A stretch of 64,000 nt of DNA from Sphingomonas glacialis (GTDB lineage Bacteria; Pseudomonadota; Alphaproteobacteria; Sphingomonadales; Sphingomonadaceae), in the NCBI RefSeq assembly GCF_014653575.1, contig NZ_BNAQ01000001.1:992001-1056000 (forward strand). The letters are read 5' to 3'. This document shows positions 7,784-15,347 of the stretch, in pieces (positions within the stretch are counted from its first letter, which is position 1; every line of letters begins with the position of its first letter). The position numbers and the translations under genes are program-made. Under the pieces are notes generated by a model, which worked only from the letters and a program-made list of their open reading frames with translations, had not been told where the DNA came from and did not search any database.

Positions 7784-10045
7784 TTACCGCGCGCGCCATG
7801 TCGCCGGCATGGTCCGCGCTGGCAGGCTCACCGTCACGGTCTGGCGAATGTCGGTCGCCGAGTCGGCGAGCATCACCTTGTAGCGACCACCCGCGATCCG
7901 CCACTGATGTCCGGCTTCGTCCCACGTCGCGAGCAAGCGTGGATCGACCGTCACCGCCACCGTCTGGCGCGCGCCGGGTGCCAGCGCGACCTTGGTGAAG
8001 CCACCGAGCCGCTTGGGCGCTTCCCATCCACCCGCGACCGGCGCGATATAGATTTGCGGCACCGTCGCGCCAGCACGCGCACCGGTGTTGCGCACCGTGA
8101 AGCTGGCGGTCAGCGCGCCGTTGGCGGCGGTCGCGGTCAGCCCGTCGGTGGCGAAGCGCGTATAGGACAGACCGTGGCCGAAGGCGAAAAGCGGCGTGAT
8201 CGCCTTCGCGTCGAACCATTTGTAACCGACCGTCGCGCCCTCTTTGTAGACGACGTCGCCGGCGTGCGGCTTGGCCGGATCGGGCAACTGATCGACACTG
8301 CTCGCAAAGGTCATCGGCAAGCGCCCCGACGGATTGGTCGTGCCGAACAGCAGATTGGCGATCGCCGCACCGCCGGCAGTGCCGGGATACCACGCCTCGA
8401 GCACCGCTCCGACCTTGCCGAGCCACGGCATCGCGACCTGGCTGCCGGTTTCGAGCACGACGACCGTCTTGGAATTGGCCGCGCCGACCGCGTCGATCAG
8501 CGCATCCTGCGCGCCGTCGAGCGCCATCGGCACGTCGAACGATTCGCCCTGCCACTGCGTTGCAAAGACGATCACGACATCGGCGCCGCGCGCCAGAGCC
8601 GCTGCCGCCGCGGGATCGCTGCCATCGGCAAAGGCGACCTCCGCGCCCGGCGCGCGGCGCTTGATCTCGTCGAGCGGCGACGAGGGATAATACATGATCG
8701 GGCCGGGCCAGGTCTTTGGCAGCAGCCCCGGCACGGCATTGCCGCCGACCGGATAGACGAGCGAGGATCCCCCGCCTGCGAGCACCCCCTTGTCGGCATG
8801 GCCGCCGATCACGACGATCCGCTTTGCGGTCGCGGCGAGCGGGAGCATGTCACCGTCATTCTTGAGCAACACCGCGCCCGCCTCCGCTGCGGCGCGCGTG
8901 ACGGCGGCGTGCGCGGGAAGATCGATCGGCTGTTCGCTAACCGGACGCTCGAACAGCCCTTGCGCGAACATCGCGCGCAGGATCCGGTGCGTCATCACGT
9001 CGAGCCGCGCGGGCGTCACCGCTCCGCTATCGAGCGCCTGGCGCAGCGGCGCGCCGAAGAAGGGCTGGGTGTCGAAGGGAAAGCCCGAATCCTGGTCGAG
9101 CCCGGCATTGGCGGCGGGCGCGGTGCTGTGTGTCGCCCCCCAATCGCTCATCACATAGCCCTTGAAGCCCCAGTCGGTGCGCAGGACATCGGTCAGCAGC
9201 CAGCTATTCTCGCAGGCATAGGCGCCGTCGACGCGGTTGTACGAACACATGATCGACCCCGGATCGGCGCGCTCGATCGCCAGCTGGAAGGCGAGCAGGT
9301 CGGACACGCGCGCCGCGCTGTGCGCGATGATCGAATTGCCGGCGTTGCGATCGGTTTCCTGATCGTTGAACGCATAATGCTTGATCGTCGAGACGACGTG
9401 GTTCGACTGGATACCGCGCACTTGCTCGGCAACGATCGTCCCGGCGAGCAGCGGATCCTCGCCGCCATATTCGAAATTGCGGCCGTTGCGCGGCTCGCGC
9501 AGCAGATCGACGCCGCCCGCCAGCATGACATTGAAGCCCGAACGGCGCGCTTCGTCACCGATCATCGCGCCGCCGGCATGCGCGATCGCAACGTCCCAGC
9601 TCGCGGCGATCGCCAGGTTCGACGGCAAAGCGGTCCGCTCGCGCTTGACCGCGGCACCTCCCTGCGTCGCGACACCGACGCCGGCGTCGGTTTGATGCTG
9701 CGCCGGAATGCCGAGCCGCGCGATCGCGGGGACATAGCCGGCCGAGCCGGCATGCGCCTCGACCGGAGCCTTATAGAGGAAGATCGGAAAATCCGTCCCG
9801 AAATAGCCGAACACCAGGGTGAGCTTCTCGTCGCGTGTCATTGCCGAAACCAGCGCCTTTGCACGCGCATCGGGAGCGCGCTTCGCATCGTTCCACGCGC
9901 CGCGGATCGCGGGCTTGGTCCACGCGGGCAGCACCGGCGTCCCGGCGACCGGTGCGACCTTCGCGGGCGGCGGTGGGGCGGCGACTTGGGCGGACGCGGT
10001 GGCGGCGACGAGCAGCAAGGGCATGGCGGCGACACGAAGCGTCAT
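7784..10045 (-). CDS. Glycoside hydrolase family 3 beta-glucosidase-like protein
   Basis: A 753-residue exported glycosidase. A signal peptide (residues 1-20, ending SAQ) and a Pro/Ala linker precede the GH3 barrel: ALVSAMTRDEKL, KHY at 222-224, and the nucleophile Asp301 in GYVMSDWGATH. The C-terminal GH3 domain starts near residue 395 (GAVLLKNDGDMLPL), and a fibronectin-III-like domain ends the protein (PQIYIAP, PKRLGGFTKVALAPG). It should hydrolyse beta-linked glucosides or xylosides from oligosaccharides; the exact sugar cannot be told. ATG 10045 is chosen because it gives the signal peptide and has GAGAGGA upstream; the open frame continues to 10513 without family likeness. No sugar transporter or regulator lies beside it. 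Confidence 0.92.
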   Translation of the reverse strand: MTLRVAAMPLLLVAATASAQVAAPPPPAKVAPVAGTPVLPAWTKPAIRGAWNDAKRAPDARAKALVSAMTRDEKLTLVFGYFGTDFPIFLYKAPVEAHAGSAGYVPAIARLGIPAQHQTDAGVGVATQGGAAVKRERTALPSNLAIAASWDVAIAHAGGAMIGDEARRSGFNVMLAGGVDLLREPRNGRNFEYGGEDPLLAGTIVAEQVRGIQSNHVVSTIKHYAFNDQETDRNAGNSIIAHSAARVSDLLAFQLAIERADPGSIMCSYNRVDGAYACENSWLLTDVLRTDWGFKGYVMSDWGATHSTAPAANAGLDQDSGFPFDTQPFFGAPLRQALDSGAVTPARLDVMTHRILRAMFAQGLFERPVSEQPIDLPAHAAVTRAAAEAGAVLLKNDGDMLPLAATAKRIVVIGGHADKGVLAGGGSSLVYPVGGNAVPGLLPKTWPGPIMYYPSSPLDEIKRRAPGAEVAFADGSDPAAAAALARGADVVIVFATQWQGESFDVPMALDGAQDALIDAVGAANSKTVVVLETGSQVAMPWLGKVGAVLEAWYPGTAGGAAIANLLFGTTNPSGRLPMTFASSVDQLPDPAKPHAGDVVYKEGATVGYKWFDAKAITPLFAFGHGLSYTRFATDGLTATAANGALTASFTVRNTGARAGATVPQIYIAPVAGGWEAPKRLGGFTKVALAPGARQTVAVTVDPRLLATWDEAGHQWRIAGGRYKVMLADSATDIRQTVTVSLPARTMPATWRAR

Positions 10046-10466
10046 CAAGAAATCCTCTCTCGGTAGGTGTCGCGCCGTGACTCCGGACCGAACGCTGACG
10101 CTGGCGTCGTATATGCGGGCGCCTTTGACAGGTAAACAGCTGGCGAAGCTGCGTTTCGCGCCCGGCATTCTACCAGGGCCGCATCGCGCTCTCGCGGCGC
10201 CGATCCTGGTCATGCTGTATCGCTGCCTTGCGCAGCGATCGGTGCGGCCATGCGGCGGCGCGAGCAAGCGCGCGATGCTGCCGCAATAGATTGCCAGACA
10301 GGTCGGATCGATGCCGACGGCTTGCGGCGGGGTAGGCGCTGGCCGATCGCCCTGCGCATGTGTGTCCGTCTGGTCGGTGTCCTGCGGCATTCGGCTGAAG
10401 ACCGAGCCGCAGGACACGTCGCGTAACGATAATGCCGCCCTGGATCCGGGCGGCACTGCACGAGAG
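10046..10466. other. Gap of 421 bases with two hairpins
   Basis: No gene is supported here, though the GH3 frame remains open through most of it. Two inverted repeats stand out. A 12-bp stem (GTGTCCTGCGGC and its complement) spans 10377-10417. A 7-bp GCCGCCC/GGGCGGC stem lies at 10434-10454, just downstream of the membrane-protein gene, and may end the stress operon. Neither has a clear U-tract. Confidence 0.45.
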
Positions 10467-11345
10467 TTAAAGGCGGCGGCGCGTGGCCGTGGTCGCCCCG
10501 AAGCCGGCGGCACCGGCGCCGATCAGCAGCGCGATCACCAGCATGAACGACGTCCCCGCGGCCACACCGGCGGCGGTGTCGGTCGCCGACTTGGCGGTAC
10601 TGATCGCGTCGTTCTTGGTCTTGACGAATTGCGCCTTGGCTTGCGTCACCTGGGCCTGTGCCTCGGGACGGCTGATCTTGCGCTGGGCGGCGACGATGTC
10701 GACGATTCGGCTCTCGGCCTGCGCGCCGTCGGTGCCACCGCGGGCGAGCGCGGGCAGCTGCTTGGCGATTTCCTTCTGCGCCTGCTCGGGCGTCATCTGC
10801 GCCGGGTCGGACGGTGCGGTCGACAGATAGGCAGCGGCTTCGTTGCGGACGTCGGACGTATCGACGCCAGCCACGTCGGCAACCTTGGGAGCCGCCGCAC
10901 CGATCCCGCTACCGGCTGCGCCTGCAACCGCGCCGACGGTGCGGAACGCGCCGCCGATGATCCCGCCGACCGCCGACGTGAGCAGATACAGCGTCAGGAT
11001 CAGGGTGACGCCCCAGACGACCAGGCCGTGGACCAGACCATCAAAGCGATCGTGCACGCCAGCGACGCGTGCCGCTGCATAGCCGCCGGCACCCAGCGCG
11101 ATCACGGTCGTAACGATCCAGTACAATCCGGCGCCGATGCCGAAGCCGGTCGCCCCTGGTGTCGTGCCCTCGACCGGATTGACGAGGCTGAGCCCGATCC
11201 CCGTGCCAAGAATGCCGAGCACGAGCTGGATCGCGATCGCCAGCACGACGCCGGCGAAGATTGCACCCCACGAAATGCGCGTCGGCGTCTTCACCAGACG
11301 CGCGTCGTCAACCGGCACGAAGCCGGGTGTCAGATTGGTAGCCAT
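10467..11345 (-). CDS. Conserved membrane protein (PhnA-like family), last gene of the stress operon
   Basis: A 292-residue protein with about four membrane segments: residues 25-50 (WGAIFAGVVLAIAIQLVLG), 68-97, 105-132 and 262-285. Between the third and the last lies a soluble helical region rich in Ala, Gln and Lys (about 150-260). Similar alphaproteobacterial proteins are often labelled PhnA-like without functional evidence; I do not assign a function. AGGAG lies 5 bases before ATG 11345, which is better than the in-frame GTG at 11351. The gene starts 36 bases after the downstream csbD gene and probably belongs to the same transcript, which suggests a role in the general stress response, perhaps at the envelope. 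Confidence 0.8.
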   Translation of the reverse strand: MATNLTPGFVPVDDARLVKTPTRISWGAIFAGVVLAIAIQLVLGILGTGIGLSLVNPVEGTTPGATGFGIGAGLYWIVTTVIALGAGGYAAARVAGVHDRFDGLVHGLVVWGVTLILTLYLLTSAVGGIIGGAFRTVGAVAGAAGSGIGAAAPKVADVAGVDTSDVRNEAAAYLSTAPSDPAQMTPEQAQKEIAKQLPALARGGTDGAQAESRIVDIVAAQRKISRPEAQAQVTQAKAQFVKTKNDAISTAKSATDTAAGVAAGTSFMLVIALLIGAGAAGFGATTATRRRL

Positions 11346-11381
11346 AGTCACTCCTGTTGGTAGAAAATTGCCAGACCGGCG

Positions 11382-11555
11382 TCAGTCGTCGCCGTCCTTA
11401 ATCATGGGGCTTTCGCCCCGGGCCTGATCGGCTCCGGCTTCGCTTTCGCGCCGCCCCTGCCGTTCGACATCGGCGTCGCCGATGATCTTGCCGATCGCTT
11501 CCTGGACCGAGCCCTTCGCCTGGCGGGCGCGGCCCTTGTCGCGGCGCTGCGTCAT
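11382..11555 (-). CDS. CsbD-like stress protein (57 aa)
   Basis: A 57-residue hydrophilic protein with the CsbD-family pattern: KGRARQAKGSVQEAIGKIIGDADVE followed by a charged tail. CsbD proteins are small, abundant products of general stress regulons; their molecular role is unknown. ATG 11555 overlaps the TGA of the upstream PAS-LuxR gene as ATGA, and GGGAGG precedes it. The open frame extends to 11636, inside the regulator, and is rejected there. This is the second CsbD gene of the operon, on the other side of the regulator from the first. Confidence 0.88.
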   Translation of the reverse strand: MTQRRDKGRARQAKGSVQEAIGKIIGDADVERQGRRESEAGADQARGESPMIKDGDD

Positions 11556-13084
11556 GCTGCCACCTCCCGTTCGGACGGTTCGTTCGTCGACGATGTCGAC
11601 ATCGAGTCGCCATCGAAGCCGCGCGCGCGTGCCCATGCCGCAGCGGCGTTGCGGCGATTGACGCCGATCTTGGCATAAATCCGCGCGACATGGTTGCGCA
11701 CGGTATTGCCCGACAGATCGAGCGTCCGCGCGATCGACTTGTCGTCGAGCCCGCGACAGATCAACGCCAGCACCTCGCGCTCGCGCTGCGTCAGCTCATC
11801 GAGCCCAACTCCGCTCGGCTCGGCCTGCGGCGCGCGGATCCGCGCCAGCTTCTCCATGATCGAGCGGCTCAGCCAGCTGGTATCCTTCATCACCGCCTCG
11901 ATCGCGCCGACCAGTTCGCGTTCGGACGCCTTGCGCGTGCTGATGTCGCGCATCGCCCACAGCACGCATGCTTCGTCACGCAGCAGGATCGGTTCGGTCG
12001 AAACGATACCGTCGATGACCGCGCCGTCCTTCAAACGGATCCGCACTTCGCGATCGCGCAGCGCATGCCCCGCATCGATCTCCCCCTCGAGCGCGTGTTG
12101 CAGCGCCGGGGTCTCCCACAAGCCGACTTCGCCGAGCGGACGCCCGATAATCTCGTCGGCGGCATAGCCCGTCAGCGCGGTGAAGGCCGCGTTGACGTCG
12201 CACAGCCGATGCCCGTCAAGCGCACCGATCGCGAGCGCCACGGGCGCAAGCGAGAAGGTCCGCGTGAAGCGCTCCTCGCTCTGCCGCAGCGCGTTTTCGG
12301 CTTTCCGACGCGGTTCGAGATCGGCGAAGGTGAACAGCATGCACGGTTGATCGCCCATGTCGATCGGCTGCCCGGCGACGATGACGAGCTTCGTCTCGCC
12401 AGTGGGCAAGTCGAGTTCGGCCTCCATCTGCGGGATGGTCCGCCCCTCGGCGAGCCGCTCCTTGCCGAGATCGCGCTTCTCGGCGCGCGCCAGAACGTCG
12501 ATGTCGTAGACCGTCTTTGCGAGCACGGTGTCGCGGTCGTGCCCGGTCATGTCGAGAAAGCCCTGATTGACCTTCACGAAGCGCAGGTCGTTCAGCCGGC
12601 AGATGACCGCCGGTGCCGGATTGGCGTTGAACGACTGTTCGAACCGATCCTCCGCCTCGAAGCGTGCCGAGACGTCCTGGATCACCAGGACGAGACATTC
12701 GGGCTCGTCCTCGGCGTTGGTCAGCACCAGGCTGCGCACTTGGTGGACCCAGCGCGGCTCGGCCTCGCCTGCGACCGCGACCTCGACGACGACCTCGGAA
12801 AAGGCCTCGCCCGCAACCACGCGCTCGATCGGATAATCGGCGCCGCGCAAGCGGTGGTTGTTGCGATAGCGCAGCTGGAAGCGCTGGCGATAATCGTCGA
12901 CTGTGGCCCCGAGCGCCTCCACCGAGTCGACCCCGTGCATCCCGAGCGCCGCTTCGTTGGCCCACAGGATCGATTGGTCGGGGTCGACCAGGATGACGCC
13001 TTCGTCGAGCCCCGCGATGATCTGGCGCAAATGGCGCAGATCCGCGGAGTCTCGCAGCGACTTGAGGGCCGGGGCCACGGTCAC
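11552..13084 (-). CDS. Triple-PAS LuxR-type transcriptional regulator
   Basis: A 510-residue regulator. Three PAS-like blocks are visible: residues about 15-150 (IIAGLDEGVILVDPDQSILWANEAA), 155-275 (FNANPAPAVICRLNDLRFVKVN) and 280-410 (FSLAPVALAIGALDGHRLCDVN). A short helical linker leads to a LuxR/GerE helix-turn-helix at about 435-495 (LTQREREVLALICRGLDDKSIARTLDLSGNTVRNHVARIYAKIG). No kinase or receiver domain is present, so it is probably a one-component sensor-regulator responding through PAS ligands or redox/light cofactors. It lies between two csbD genes: GTG 13084 is 4 bases after the upstream stop and its own stop overlaps the next start. It probably regulates within the general stress response; targets are unknown. 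Confidence 0.87.
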   Translation of the reverse strand: MTVAPALKSLRDSADLRHLRQIIAGLDEGVILVDPDQSILWANEAALGMHGVDSVEALGATVDDYRQRFQLRYRNNHRLRGADYPIERVVAGEAFSEVVVEVAVAGEAEPRWVHQVRSLVLTNAEDEPECLVLVIQDVSARFEAEDRFEQSFNANPAPAVICRLNDLRFVKVNQGFLDMTGHDRDTVLAKTVYDIDVLARAEKRDLGKERLAEGRTIPQMEAELDLPTGETKLVIVAGQPIDMGDQPCMLFTFADLEPRRKAENALRQSEERFTRTFSLAPVALAIGALDGHRLCDVNAAFTALTGYAADEIIGRPLGEVGLWETPALQHALEGEIDAGHALRDREVRIRLKDGAVIDGIVSTEPILLRDEACVLWAMRDISTRKASERELVGAIEAVMKDTSWLSRSIMEKLARIRAPQAEPSGVGLDELTQREREVLALICRGLDDKSIARTLDLSGNTVRNHVARIYAKIGVNRRNAAAAWARARGFDGDSMSTSSTNEPSEREVAA

Positions 13085-13088
13085 GCGA

Positions 13089-13454
13089 TCAGTCGCGCTG
13101 GCCGTGCACGAGCCACGCGAGGCCGTAGCCGAGCGCTGCCGCGCCGAGCGCCCAGAGCACGGGTGCCTGCTTGACTGAGTCCTGCGCCGTCCGCGCACCG
13201 CGCTTGGCGGCGTCCAGCGCACGATCACCGGCGACCCGCGCCTCGCTGCCGATCTTGTCGGCGAGCTCAGGGGCGCCGTCGACGACGTCGCCGATCGCCG
13301 ACTTTGCACGACCGTAGAGGTTCTGCGCGCCACCAGCGACCTGATCGACAACGCCATCGACTTGCCAGTCGCGGCTGTTGACGGTGTCGCCAACGGCCTT
13401 TTCGATCTTGCCGCCGATATAGCGTGCACCGCCCTGGAATTCGTCCTTGTTCAT
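13089..13454 (-). CDS. CsbD-family stress protein with C-terminal membrane helix
   Basis: A 121-residue protein. The N-terminus (MNKDEFQGGARYIGGKIEKAVGD) starts a CsbD-like helical region, followed by a second repeat-like helix (VDGVVDQVAGGAQNLYGRAKSAIGD) and a single hydrophobic segment near the end (VLWALGAAALGYGLAWLV), so it is likely membrane anchored. An AAGGAG site lies upstream of ATG 13454; the longer open frame to 13532 has no family likeness. It is the first gene of the stress operon and follows a GGAAC-N16-CGTT promoter, which fits induction by the EcfG general stress sigma factor. Confidence 0.87.
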   Translation of the reverse strand: MNKDEFQGGARYIGGKIEKAVGDTVNSRDWQVDGVVDQVAGGAQNLYGRAKSAIGDVVDGAPELADKIGSEARVAGDRALDAAKRGARTAQDSVKQAPVLWALGAAALGYGLAWLVHGQRD

Positions 13455-13569
13455 TTTCTCGCTCCTTGTCCGAAGAAGAAATCCGCAACCGCGGCGTGGC
13501 GCCGAACGCAGGGAACATCCCTTGCCCGGCATCGCACCCCACCGAATTGTGCTCGGATCGGACCCATAT

Positions 13570-13594
13570 AACGGCGAGGTCGATGCGCGGTTCC
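13570..13594 (-). promoter_or_regulatory. Candidate EcfG (general stress sigma) promoter for the CsbD operon
   Basis: On the minus strand GGAAC (13594-13590) is followed after exactly 16 bases by CGTT (13573-13570). This is the published consensus of alphaproteobacterial EcfG promoters. It lies about 115 bases upstream of the first CsbD start, leaving a leader of roughly 105 bases. Confidence 0.7.
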
Positions 13595-13643
13595 TAGTAT
13601 TTTTGCGCCATGCGCTAGGTAAGAACTACCCGCCGTCGCAGCG

Positions 13644-14201
13644 TCAAACGCGCTGCGCGGTCCGCCAGCGGCGATAGCCAAGCCCTGCCAGGACGATCAT
13701 CGCGGCATAGAGGCCGGCGGTAAGCATCAGCCCCTTGAACACGAACATGCCGACATAGATCACGTCGACCGCGACCCACAGCAACCAGCTTTCGCGATGC
13801 CGCCGTGCCGTCCAATATTGCGCGACGAGGCTGAAGCTGCTCAGCGCGGAGTCGATCCACGGGAGTGCCGCATCGGTATAGTGGCTCGTGCCCCACCCGA
13901 TCGTGACCGCCCCGATCGCGCCCGCCGCAAGCGCGATTGCCGCAGGCCCCGAGCGCAGCGGCTCGACCACGACGTCGCCATCATCTTCCTTGCCGCGCGC
14001 CCAGACGATCCAGCCATACACGATGGCGATGCCGAACAGCGCTTGCAGCACCATGTCGGCATAGAGCCGAACGTCGAGGAACAGCTTGAAGTAGAGCGCA
14101 CAGGCCAGCAGGTTGATCGGCCAGCACAGCATCCGCCGCACGGCGGTAAGCCAGATCCCCAGAAAGCTGACGATGACAGCGACGATCTCGAGCGCGGACA
14201 T
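13644..14201 (-). CDS. pnuT: PnuC/PnuT-type vitamin-precursor transporter, probably for thiamine
   Basis: A 185-residue inner-membrane protein of the PnuC family with about seven hydrophobic segments; the family pattern W-P-I-N in MLCWPINLLACALYF and the C-terminal DVIYVGMFVFKGL are visible. PnuC proteins move unphosphorylated nucleoside-like vitamins by facilitated diffusion, trapped by a kinase. It is the third gene of a TPP-riboswitch operon and directly follows a kinase-like gene (TGATG overlap with the preceding stop at 14201), so thiamine rather than nicotinamide riboside is the likely substrate. ATG 14201 is chosen on that overlap; the open frame to 14294 lies inside the kinase gene. 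Confidence 0.87.
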   Translation of the reverse strand: MSALEIVAVIVSFLGIWLTAVRRMLCWPINLLACALYFKLFLDVRLYADMVLQALFGIAIVYGWIVWARGKEDDGDVVVEPLRSGPAAIALAAGAIGAVTIGWGTSHYTDAALPWIDSALSSFSLVAQYWTARRHRESWLLWVAVDVIYVGMFVFKGLMLTAGLYAAMIVLAGLGYRRWRTAQRV

Positions 14202-15343
14202 CAGCCGAGTGGCCCGTGCTCGATGGTATTCAGGAAAGCTTGTCCGTGTGGCGCGGTGAACCAGTCGGCGTGGCCGAGCAGATACTGGTCCCACGCCACA
14301 CTCGCCTGCTCGGCATCGCCGACGACACCCGCGAAATAGTCGATCTCGGACAGCGCGAATTCGAAATGGACGAGCGGCAGCACGCGCAGCAGCGCCGCCA
14401 CCTCACCGCGGTCGAGCGGGATCACCGTCGCATACCCCGCGAGCAGCGCTTGCGCGGTTTCGGGATCGCCGATCGTCGCGTCTCTCCCCTGCCCCAGCTC
14501 CAACCAGTCGATCGCAGTGCGCTCGATTGCGGTCGCGAGATCGTGCACCGCGCAGGTGCGGTCGGCGAGACCGAAGTCGAACACCGTCTCCACCTGCCCG
14601 TCCGCGTTCCACAGCACGTTCGAGGGATGCCAGTCGTTATGCGTCCACAGCGCCTCGCGCCCCGCCAGCGCTGCCGGCACACCCTGGCCGAGCTCGGCAA
14701 ACAGTCGCGCCACCGCCGGCCGCCAGTCGCGCGGTTCGAGGAATGCCGCTAGCGCCGGCCGCGCCGCGACATAGGCCTCGGTGGCCGCCAACGGATCGGT
14801 GCTGGGAAGAATATTGAAGCTCGCCACCAAGGGCTGCACCGCGCGCGCCGGCGCTGCGAAACCGCGCGATGCTGCGTGTAGCCGTGCGAGCGACGCACCT
14901 GCCGCATGCGCGTGCGAGGCGGAGAAAAATGGCGTCCAGGAAAGCCGCTCGCGGTACAGGTCGAGCCCCGCGCCTTGGCGGTGCAGCTCATAGGTCCAGT
15001 CGCCGACGGCAATCGCGCTCGTCCCGGCGTCGGTCAGCAGGATTTCGGGCACCGGTATCCCGGCCGCGGCGAGATGCGCGATGAAGGCGTGCTCCTCCGC
15101 CAGGCCGGCAGGCGTCCGCACCGCCGGATGGTGCCGCTTGAGCACGAACACGCCGCGCGTCGTGCGGACCCGCGCCGCCGCCGAGAAGGGCCGCGGCGAA
15201 TGCCATTCGAGCGCTTCGAGCTGCCCGGCGACAGGGAAGCGCGCAAGCGCGGCAGCCGCGTTATCATGCGTGATGGCAGGCCAGGTCGGCGGCTTGAGCG
15301 TGGTGCCTATGCCGTGGACGAGATGCGGGGCGCTCGCGGCCAT
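14201..15343 (-). CDS. Aminoglycoside-phosphotransferase-fold kinase, probably thiamine kinase
   Basis: A 380-residue soluble protein of the APH/choline-kinase fold. Key motifs are the nucleotide-binding Lys in VFVLKRHH (about residue 69), the catalytic loop HNDWHPSN (His235 to Asn242, with Asp237) and DFG at 256-258. The family phosphorylates small alcohols such as choline, homoserine or thiamine. Its place between a TPP-riboswitch-controlled TonB receptor and a PnuT-type carrier argues for thiamine, trapping it after import. The gene starts 4 bases after the receptor stop. The N-terminal 40 residues carry no clear motif. The substrate is inference from context. Confidence 0.82.
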   Translation of the reverse strand: MAASAPHLVHGIGTTLKPPTWPAITHDNAAAALARFPVAGQLEALEWHSPRPFSAAARVRTTRGVFVLKRHHPAVRTPAGLAEEHAFIAHLAAAGIPVPEILLTDAGTSAIAVGDWTYELHRQGAGLDLYRERLSWTPFFSASHAHAAGASLARLHAASRGFAAPARAVQPLVASFNILPSTDPLAATEAYVAARPALAAFLEPRDWRPAVARLFAELGQGVPAALAGREALWTHNDWHPSNVLWNADGQVETVFDFGLADRTCAVHDLATAIERTAIDWLELGQGRDATIGDPETAQALLAGYATVIPLDRGEVAALLRVLPLVHFEFALSEIDYFAGVVGDAEQASVAWDQYLLGHADWFTAPHGQAFLNTIEHGPLG

Positions 15344-15347
15344 TGCC

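Noticed and set aside
10046..10513. N-terminal extension of the GH3 frame, with a possible short peptide MPQDTDQTDTHAQG
   Set aside because: Signal peptide and ribosome binding site at 10045 fix the GH3 start; the short peptide has no support beyond an open frame.
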